Program-made: the position numbers and the translations under genes
Shown: piece by piece, positions 7,411-12,915 of the stretch
Numbering within the stretch: position 1 is the first letter of the stretch
How the letters are laid out: each line of letters starts with the position of its first letter
From: JAEUNJ01 sp052035955
Lineage (GTDB): Bacteria > Pseudomonadota > Gammaproteobacteria > Burkholderiales > Rhodocyclaceae
Assembly: GCA_052035955.1 (NCBI GenBank)
Contig: JBPOHD010000054.1
Location: 1 to 12,915, forward strand
Direction: 5' to 3'
Length of the DNA stretch: 12,915 bases
Notes under the pieces: generated by a model
Told to the model about the DNA's origin: nothing
The model's database searches: none
What the model saw: only the letters and a program-made list of their open reading frames with translations

Positions 7411-8676
7411 CTACGTGCCCGGCGTCCACCGCCGCGGGTCGATGCCGCGGCGGGCGTAGGACTCCGCGGCGACGATCTCCGGCACCTCCAGGCGACGCCC
7501 CAGGTCCAGGTCGTAGGGCCGGATGTAGCGGCGCTGGCGCAGGTCGAACATCACCCTCACTTCAGGCTGCAGGGGCTTGTGGCGGTTCTGCCGGGTGACC
7601 ACGGCCAGGGTCTCGTTGGACAAGCGCACCAGGCTGCCCACCGGATAGACGCCGAGGGTACGCACCAGGGCCGGCACCAGGTCGGCGCGGAACTGGCGGC
7701 CGGCGCCGGTGAACAGTTCCCGCAGGGCCTCGGTCGGCTCGATGCCGGCCTGGAAGGGCCGGTCGGAGACCAGGGCGTCGTAGGCCTCGACCAGGGCCGC
7801 TGCCTGGGCGTGCAGGGAAATGGCATCGCCGGCCAGCCGATGGGGATAGCCGCTGCCGTCCACCCGTTCGTGGTGCTCGGTCACCACGCGCAGGGTGAGG
7901 TCGCCGATCCAGGGCAGGTCCTCCAGCAGGCGCAGGCTTTCCGGGACGTGGCTGCGCATGCGTGCGTATTCGAAGTCGTTCAGGCGCCCCGGCTTGGACA
8001 GGATGCGCTCCGGGATGCAGGCCTTGCCCATGTCCTGGAGCAGGGCGCCCTGGGCGGCCTGGCGGATGGTGTCGGCCTCCATGTCCAGGGTATTGCCGAG
8101 GGCGACCACCATGGCCGTCACCGACAGGGCATGCTGGTCGCCGTAGGCGTCGTGGCCCTTCAGTCGCAGCAGGGGGACGAGGGCGTCGGGATGCCGGCCG
8201 ACGCTGTCCATGAACCGGTCCACCACCTCCTCGGTCCGCCGGAAGTCGGCGTTGCGGCCCAGGCGGACATCCTCCATCAGGCCGCGCACCACCTCGCCGG
8301 CTTCCGCCCCCAGGCGGCGCGCCCGCCAGCGTTCCTCTTCCAGGGAGACGGTTTCCCGGGCTCGGGCCCGACGGGCCTCGGCGGCCTCCCGCAGGCGCAG
8401 GTCGAGGCCGGTGAAGCGCTCGTGGGCCTGGGCGGCCAGGACCTCGACCGCCGGTACCTGCGGCTGCGCGCCCCGGTTCAGGTCGATCACCACCTCCCGG
8501 ATGCCCTCGCCGCGCAGGCGCTCGATATCCCCCGCATCCTGCAGCAGGAAGCGACGGCGCAGGAACATGTGGGACAGCCAGCCGCGCCCCAGGTCGGCCA
8601 CGTACATGCCCGGCCGCAGTTCGTCCACGGGCACTTCCCGCAGGTGGGACGGCAGGGTGGCGAGCAGGCTTTCCAT
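7411..8676 (-). CDS. DUF3391/HD-GYP domain protein with altered catalytic residues
   Basis: The 421-residue protein begins at ATG 8676 and ends at TAG 7413-7411. Residues about 12-70 match the DUF3391 pattern found before many HD-GYP domains (VDELRPGMYVADLGRGWL, then IREVVIDLNRG). A charged helical linker (about 85-140) leads to the HD-GYP domain (about 175-355). Family members hydrolyse c-di-GMP at a metal site. His182, His243, His268/269 and the GYP motif (276-278, in DGSGYP) are present. The usual HDxGK reads Gln214-Asp215-Met-Gly-Lys, and the usual ADxYDAL reads VEAYDAL (Glu297). Both are at metal-ligand positions, so the enzyme may be weak, inactive or a c-di-GMP sensor. YPVGSLVRLSN (344-354) is typical of the family's end. 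The reading frame stays open far upstream of 8676, but that part is antisense to the ABC-F gene and not real. No clear ribosome site precedes the ATG. Confidence 0.9.
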   Translation of the reverse strand: MESLLATLPSHLREVPVDELRPGMYVADLGRGWLSHMFLRRRFLLQDAGDIERLRGEGIREVVIDLNRGAQPQVPAVEVLAAQAHERFTGLDLRLREAAEARRARARETVSLEEERWRARRLGAEAGEVVRGLMEDVRLGRNADFRRTEEVVDRFMDSVGRHPDALVPLLRLKGHDAYGDQHALSVTAMVVALGNTLDMEADTIRQAAQGALLQDMGKACIPERILSKPGRLNDFEYARMRSHVPESLRLLEDLPWIGDLTLRVVTEHHERVDGSGYPHRLAGDAISLHAQAAALVEAYDALVSDRPFQAGIEPTEALRELFTGAGRQFRADLVPALVRTLGVYPVGSLVRLSNETLAVVTRQNRHKPLQPEVRVMFDLRQRRYIRPYDLDLGRRLEVPEIVAAESYARRGIDPRRWTPGT

Positions 8677-8718
8677 GGCGGTCTGGACGATCGGCGGGGT
8701 GGGACGGCTGGGGTCCCC

Positions 8719-8724
8719 TAAAAT
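8719..8724 (+). promoter_or_regulatory. Possible -10 element for the ABC-F gene
   Basis: TAAAAT on the plus strand lies 27 bases before the ATG at 8752 and overlaps the proposed -10 of the divergent gene. I see no matching -35 at 16-18 bases upstream. The 5' leader would be about 20 bases and has no Shine-Dalgarno-like purine run. Confidence 0.3.
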
Positions 8725-8750
8725 TACGGCAACTTCGCCCCGGTCTTCAA
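8721..8750 (-). promoter_or_regulatory. Possible sigma-70 promoter for the HD-GYP gene
   Basis: On the minus strand TTGAAG (8750-8745) is followed after 18 bases by TAATTT (8726-8721), about 45 bases before the start codon. The -35 agrees with consensus at four of six bases and the -10 at three, so this is a modest match. It lies in the 75-bp gap between divergent genes, in the only A/T-rich patch there. Confidence 0.35.
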
Positions 8751-8751
8751 C

Positions 8752-10638
8752 ATGATCCAGTTCCGCAACCTGACTTATTCCCGTGCCGGCAGCCCGCTGG
8801 TGCGCGACGCCTCCCTGCAGATCCATCCGGGCTGGCGGATCGGCGTCGTGGGCGCCAACGGCTGCGGCAAGTCCTCCCTGTTCGCCCTGCTGCAGGACGA
8901 ACTGCATGCCGACGCCGGCGAGGCGGCCCTGCCCGCCGGCTGGCGGATCGGCCACCTGGCCCAGGACACGCCGGCCCTGCCGGCACCGGCCCTCGAGCAC
9001 GCCCTCGACGGCGACCGGGAACTGCGCGCCATCGAGGCCGACCTGGCCGCCGCCGAGGCCACCGGCGACGGCCACCGGATCGCCGTCCTGCACGGCCGGC
9101 TGCAGGACATCGGCGGCTATGCCGCCCGGGCCCGGGCGGCGGAGATCCTCGCCGGCCTGGGTTTCGCGCCGGCCGACCAGGGGCGTCCGGTCGCCGAGTT
9201 CTCCGGCGGCTGGCGGGTGCGGCTCAACCTGGCCCAGGCCCTGATGAGCCGGGCCGACCTGCTCCTGCTCGACGAGCCGACCAACCACCTGGACCTGGAC
9301 GCCGTCCTCTGGCTCGAGAACTGGCTGGGCGCCTTTCCCGGCACCCTGCTGGTGATCTCCCATGACCGGGACTTCCTCGACGGCGTGACGACTCACATCC
9401 TGAATTTCGAAGGCGATGGCCTGCGCCTCTATACCGGGAACTTCTCGACCTTCGAGACGACCCGGGCCGAGCGCCTGGCCGCCCAGCAGGCCATGCACGA
9501 CAAGCAGGAGCGGGAAATCGCCCACCTGCGCCAGTTCGTGGACCGCTTCCGGGCCAAGGCCACCAAGGCCCGCCAGGCCCAGAGCCGCCTGAAGGCCCTG
9601 GCCCGCATGGAGACCATTGCCGCCGCCCACGTGGACGCGCCCTTCGGCTTCGCCTTCCTGGAGCCGGCGGCCCTCTCGGACCCGCTGCTGCAGGCCGTCA
9701 AGGTCTCGGCCGGTTACGGCAAGACACCCCTGCTGGCCGGCGTCGACCTGACCCTGCGGCCGGGCAGCCGCATCGGTCTGCTGGGCCGCAACGGCGCCGG
9801 CAAATCCACCCTGGTCAAGCTGCTGGCCGGCGAACTGTCGCCCCTGGCCGGGCAACTGACGGCGGGCCGGCACCTGGCCATCGGCTATTTCGCCCAGCAC
9901 CAGCTGGAACAGCTGCGACCGGACGAATCGCCCCTGCAGCACCTGGTGCGCCAGGAACCGGGGACCCGGGAGCAGGAACTGCGCGACTACCTGGGGGGAT
10001 TCGATTTCCGCGGCGCCCAGGCCGACGCCCCCTGCCGCCACTTCTCGGGCGGCGAGAAGGCCCGCCTGGCCCTGGCCCTGATGATCCGCCGGCGGCCCAA
10101 CCTGCTGTTGCTCGACGAGCCGACCAACCACCTGGACCTGGAGATGCGCGAAGCCCTCACCCTCGCCCTCCAGGAGACGGAGGCGGCGGTCGTGCTGGTC
10201 TCCCACGACCGGCACCTGCTGCGCACGACGGCGGACGAACTCTGGCGGGTCCACGACGGCCGCGCCGAACCCTTCGACGGCGACCTCGACGACTATGCCG
10301 CCTGGCTGGCCCGCCAGCGTGCCGAAGCGAAGCCGGCCGATCCCGACCGGTCGGCCCGGCGGGAGGCCCGGGCGGTCGAGACGGCCAGCCGGCAGGCCCT
10401 GCTGGAAAAACGCCGCCCCCTGCAGCGGGAGGCGGAGCGCCTGGAGAAGCGCCTGGCCGAATGGCAGGGCGAGAAGGACGCCATCGACGGCCGGCTGGCC
10501 GACCCCGCCTCCTACGCCAGTGCCGACCGTGCTCCCCTGGAGGCCCTGCTGAGGCGCCAGGCGGAACTGGAGCGGAGCATCGGCGAAGCGGAGGAGCGTT
10601 GGCTCGAGGTCCAGGACAGCCTCGAATCGATGGGATAA
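8752..10638 (+). CDS. yheS: ABC-F family ATPase, YheS type
   Basis: The 628-residue soluble protein has two ABC ATPase domains on one chain and no membrane segments. Domain 1: Walker A GANGCGKS (34-41), signature SGGWR (151-155), Walker B LLLLDEPTNHLDLD (170-183), SHDRDF (203-208). The ABC-F linker between domains is charged and helical (about 235-300). Domain 2: Walker A GRNGAGKS (345-352), signature SGGEKARLAL (432-441), Walker B with DEPTNHLDLE (455-464), SHDRH (484-488). A C-terminal coiled-coil extension follows (about 525-625). Both catalytic Glu residues are present. ABC-F proteins act on the ribosome to relieve stalled or difficult translation; E. coli YheS is about the same length (637). 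Uup is the main alternative, but the overall pattern and the start MIQFRNL fit YheS better. ATG 8752 is chosen because the conserved N-terminal strand begins there. It is divergent from the HD-GYP gene (75 bp) and 28 bp before the next gene. Confidence 0.92.
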   Translation: MIQFRNLTYSRAGSPLVRDASLQIHPGWRIGVVGANGCGKSSLFALLQDELHADAGEAALPAGWRIGHLAQDTPALPAPALEHALDGDRELRAIEADLAAAEATGDGHRIAVLHGRLQDIGGYAARARAAEILAGLGFAPADQGRPVAEFSGGWRVRLNLAQALMSRADLLLLDEPTNHLDLDAVLWLENWLGAFPGTLLVISHDRDFLDGVTTHILNFEGDGLRLYTGNFSTFETTRAERLAAQQAMHDKQEREIAHLRQFVDRFRAKATKARQAQSRLKALARMETIAAAHVDAPFGFAFLEPAALSDPLLQAVKVSAGYGKTPLLAGVDLTLRPGSRIGLLGRNGAGKSTLVKLLAGELSPLAGQLTAGRHLAIGYFAQHQLEQLRPDESPLQHLVRQEPGTREQELRDYLGGFDFRGAQADAPCRHFSGGEKARLALALMIRRRPNLLLLDEPTNHLDLEMREALTLALQETEAAVVLVSHDRHLLRTTADELWRVHDGRAEPFDGDLDDYAAWLARQRAEAKPADPDRSARREARAVETASRQALLEKRRPLQREAERLEKRLAEWQGEKDAIDGRLADPASYASADRAPLEALLRRQAELERSIGEAEERWLEVQDSLESMG

Positions 10639-10639
10639 T
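10634..10639 (+). promoter_or_regulatory. Possible -10 element overlapping the yheS stop codon
   Basis: GATAAT spans the TAA stop of yheS and lies 27 bases before the ATG of the binding-protein gene, which is the same distance as TAAAAT before yheS. No -35 is evident at the usual spacing. If unused, the downstream genes may instead be read through from yheS, since no terminator is visible in the 28-bp gap. Confidence 0.25.
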
Positions 10640-10666
10640 GGACCCTTCGCACCAAGGGCCATCGCC

Positions 10667-11530
10667 ATGAAACGCCGCCCGCTACTGTGCGCCGCGATCG
10701 CCGGCGCCCTGCTCACCGCCACCCTGCCGGCACTGGCGCAGACCGCCAAGGACGCATTGCAGCTCGGCATCGCGCCCCATACCAGCGCCCGGGTCATCCT
10801 CGAGATGTACCAGCCCCTGCGGGCCTACCTGGAAAAATCCCTGGGCCGGCGGGTGGAGGTGGTCACCGCCCCCGATTTCACCGAGTTCGCGCGCCGGGGC
10901 ATCGACCAGCAATACGACCTGGCGGTGACCACCGGCCACCAGGCCCGGCTCTTCCAGAGCGATGCCGGCTACCTGCCGCTGCTGACCTACAAGGCCGACT
11001 TCAAGGCCGTCGTCATCGTCGGCGAAGGCAGCCGCTACAAGGAGGCCAGGGACCTGGCCGGCACGACGGTGGTCGGCCTGTCGCCCTCCTCGCTGGTGAC
11101 CATCTGGGGCCAGCACTGGCTGCACCGCAATGCCGTACCGGGCGTCACCCTCAAGTACGTCAGCGCGGCCGACAGCGCCGCCCAGCTGGTGCTCAATGGC
11201 GAAGGCGCCGCCGCCTTCCAGTCCCTGGCCAACTACCAGAAGCTGCCCCCGGCCGCCCAGGGCAAGCTGCGATTGCTGGCCGAGAGCCTGCCCCTGGCAG
11301 GCCGGGTTTACGTGCTCAACAAGCGCCATGCCGCCGACCGGGAACGCATCGAGGCCGCCCTCTGGGCCTTCGCCGAGACGCCGGAAGCGAAGCGCTACTT
11401 CGAGCAGAACAAGCTCGAAGGCTACCGGCGCCTGGAGCCCCGGGAACTGGTGGCCATGGAGCCCTATGCCAACGAGGTGCGCCAGGTCCTGAAGGAAGAG
11501 CAGCCGGCGACCAGGAAGGTCCGCCGCTAG
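10667..11530 (+). CDS. PhnD-type periplasmic substrate-binding protein
   Basis: The 287-residue product has a signal peptide (MKRRPLLCAAIAGALLTATL and then PALA, cleavage near residue 24). The rest matches the PhnD/SsuA/transferrin-like binding-protein fold: a first strand LQLGIAPHTSA, then MYQPLRAYLEKSLGRRVEVV (helix and strand of lobe 1), FARRGIDQQYDLAVTTG (about 72-90), LAGTTVVGLSPSSLVTIWG (lobe hinge region), VLNGEGAAAFQSLANY and a C-terminal lobe-closing helix. Family members bind small anions or organic ligands such as phosphonate or phosphite. The ligand here cannot be read from sequence. No permease or transport ATPase gene is beside it; the next gene is a sensor kinase, 9 bp away. 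A sensing role is therefore more likely than import. Cys8 is too near the N-terminus to be a lipobox Cys. Confidence 0.88.
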   Translation: MKRRPLLCAAIAGALLTATLPALAQTAKDALQLGIAPHTSARVILEMYQPLRAYLEKSLGRRVEVVTAPDFTEFARRGIDQQYDLAVTTGHQARLFQSDAGYLPLLTYKADFKAVVIVGEGSRYKEARDLAGTTVVGLSPSSLVTIWGQHWLHRNAVPGVTLKYVSAADSAAQLVLNGEGAAAFQSLANYQKLPPAAQGKLRLLAESLPLAGRVYVLNKRHAADRERIEAALWAFAETPEAKRYFEQNKLEGYRRLEPRELVAMEPYANEVRQVLKEEQPATRKVRR

Positions 11531-11539
11531 CGGAACCCC

Positions 11540-12915
11540 ATGGGCCTCGTCCCCTGGCGTACCCTGCGCGGCCGCCTGCTGCTGGCGGCCCTCGCCGTCG
11601 AGGCGGTGATGCTGTTCGTCCTCGTCGCCAACAGCCTGCGCCTGCTCCAGGACGCCATGGCGGAGCAGGCGCGGGCCCACGCCCGGCAGATCATCCCCAT
11701 CCTCAACGCCGCCCTGGTGGCGCCGCTGGCCCAGCAGGACTACGCCACCGTCCAGGCGGTGCTCGACGAAAGCAAGGCGACGGCCGGAATCGATTACATC
11801 GCCGTCGAGGACGCCGAAGGCCACCGGGTGGGGGCCGCCGGCTGGCCGGCCGACCGGCCCCTGCCCTCCCCCGACCGGGAGTTCGCCCTCGACGGCGACG
11901 AGGCGAGACCCCGCTACGACGTTGCCCAGCCCATCGCGCTGGCCGGCCAGAAACTCGGCACCCTGCGCTTCGGCCTGGACCTCACGGCGATTGCCGAGGC
12001 CCGGCGCAGCCTGCGCGGCCAGGGCATGGCAATCGCCGGTGGCGAACTCCTGCTCTCGGCTGCCGTCCTCACCCTGCTCGGCGTCCTGATCACCCGCCAG
12101 CTCTCGATTCTGACCCGGGCCAGCGTCCGGGTCGCCGCCGGCAACCTGGTGCCCGAGCCGGTGCCGGAGGGCGAGGACGACGTGGGCCAGCTGGGGGCCG
12201 CCTTCAATGCGATGTCGCGGGCCGTGGCGGAACGCATCGGCCAGCTGACCGCCGCCCGCGACAGGCTCGAGGCCCTGGCCCGGGACATGGAGCAGGAACA
12301 CGCCCGCATGATGGCGCTCCTCTCCGCCATGGAGTTCGGGGTCCTGTTCACCGATCGCGGCAACCGGGTCGTCTACGCCAATCCGGCCTTCCTGCACACC
12401 TGGGGGCTCGATGCGGAATGCATCGTCGGCGGCATGGATGCGGACCATGTCTTCGAGGTGGTCCGGGAGCGCCTCCTCGATCCCGAGGCCTGGCGGCGCG
12501 ACGTGGAATGGGGCGACGCGGCGACGGTGGAGCTGGTCCTCGCGGACCGGCGGATCCTCACCCTGGAGCGGCAGCCGGTGGCGGGCGCAGGGGACGACAT
12601 CCTCGGCCAGCTCTGGCTGTTCGCCGATGTCACCGGGATGCGGCGGGATGCGGAGCAGCTGAAGGCGGCGAAGGATGCCGCCGAGGCGGCCAGCCGGACC
12701 AAGGCGGCCTTCCTGGCCACCATGAGCCACGAGATCCGGACGCCCATGAACGGCATCATCGGCATGACCGAGCTCACCCTCGACACGCCACTGGACGACC
12801 AGCAGCGGGAGTACCTGGGGCTGATCCGGAGTTCGGCGGACACCCTGCTGACGATCGTGAACGACATCCTCGACTTCTCCAAGATCGAGGCCGGCCGCAT
12901 GGACCTGGAGTCGAT
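11540..12915 (+). CDS. Membrane sensor histidine kinase (HAMP-PAS-HisKA), 3' end outside window
   Basis: The frame opens at ATG 11540 and is still open at the window end, giving 458 residues. Layout: transmembrane segment 1 (about 12-34), a periplasmic sensor of about 125 residues (35-162), transmembrane segment 2 (about 163-185), HAMP (about 186-238, with P.PEGEDDVGQLGAAFNAM), a short coiled coil (about 235-260), a PAS domain (about 258-365, from MEFGVLFTDRGNRVVYANPAF), then HisKA with the phosphorylation box ATMSHEIRTPMNGIIGM (His397 as phospho-acceptor) and NDILDFSKIEAG (441-452). The ATPase domain and any receiver domains lie beyond the window. HisKA sequences of this exact style are common in hybrid kinases. 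The upstream binding-protein gene is 9 bp away and surely cotranscribed, suggesting the kinase reads the ligand state of that protein; this is inference. Other bacterial kinases, such as TorS with TorT, use such periplasmic partners. Confidence 0.92.
   Translation, partial: MGLVPWRTLRGRLLLAALAVEAVMLFVLVANSLRLLQDAMAEQARAHARQIIPILNAALVAPLAQQDYATVQAVLDESKATAGIDYIAVEDAEGHRVGAAGWPADRPLPSPDREFALDGDEARPRYDVAQPIALAGQKLGTLRFGLDLTAIAEARRSLRGQGMAIAGGELLLSAAVLTLLGVLITRQLSILTRASVRVAAGNLVPEPVPEGEDDVGQLGAAFNAMSRAVAERIGQLTAARDRLEALARDMEQEHARMMALLSAMEFGVLFTDRGNRVVYANPAFLHTWGLDAECIVGGMDADHVFEVVRERLLDPEAWRRDVEWGDAATVELVLADRRILTLERQPVAGAGDDILGQLWLFADVTGMRRDAEQLKAAKDAAEAASRTKAAFLATMSHEIRTPMNGIIGMTELTLDTPLDDQQREYLGLIRSSADTLLTIVNDILDFSKIEAGRMDLES

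Noticed and set aside
10667..10700. Lipoprotein signal (Cys8) in the binding protein
   Set aside because: The Cys comes only seven residues in, before the hydrophobic core; a normal cleavage site (ALA) follows at residue 24.
8677..10797. Upstream extension of the HD-GYP frame that would give an 1128-residue protein
   Set aside because: The extra 707 residues are antisense to the ABC-F gene with all its ATPase motifs, and are Gln/Gly/Val-rich with no domain. ATG 8676 directly precedes the DUF3391 domain.
10682..12730. A 682-codon minus-strand open frame over the binding-protein and kinase genes
   Set aside because: Both plus-strand genes have recognisable domains; the antisense product is a low-complexity His/Gly/Gln-rich shadow.

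Overview
The window is very GC-rich (near 70% by eye) and densely coded. It looks like a chromosomal segment of a Gram-negative proteobacterium. A betaproteobacterium of the Rhodocyclales type would fit the DUF3391/HD-GYP protein, the substrate-binding-protein/histidine-kinase pair and the codon use, but this is an inference from style; there is no rRNA or other marker in the window. I saw no tRNA, rRNA, CRISPR array, insertion sequence, integrase or attachment site.

Region 1 (1-7382, + strand) holds a large surface protein and its partner. The first 6 kb is the 3' part of a giant gene whose start lies before the window. It encodes a Gly/Ala/Thr/Ser/Asn-rich, probably beta-helical exoprotein of the filamentous haemagglutinin/TpsA kind. 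It contains four tandem modules of about 213 residues, each with a Cys-Cys pair, and two copies of a C-terminus-like block. It ends in a hydrophobic, Pro/Ala-rich tail rather than an autotransporter barrel. Its stop codon overlaps the ATG of the next gene (ATGA), which encodes an exported protein with two tandem FecR domains. The two are very probably translationally coupled and act together at the cell envelope.

Region 2 (7411-8676, - strand) is a DUF3391/HD-GYP protein, convergent with region 1. It keeps the GYP motif but has Gln in place of the His of the catalytic HD pair, so its c-di-GMP hydrolase activity is doubtful.

Region 3 (8752-10638, + strand) is an ABC-F ATPase of the YheS type, divergent from the HD-GYP gene across a 75-bp gap with an A/T-rich core that may hold back-to-back promoters.

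Region 4 (10667-12915, + strand) is a periplasmic PhnD-type substrate-binding protein, followed after 9 bp by a membrane histidine kinase (TM-sensor-TM-HAMP-PAS-HisKA) cut by the window end. The pair looks like a sensing unit in which a soluble binding protein presents a ligand to the kinase.

The strongest leads for something little described are the exoprotein/double-FecR pair with its Cys-Cys modules, the substituted HD-GYP protein, and the binding-protein/kinase pair. No defence or mobile system is visible.
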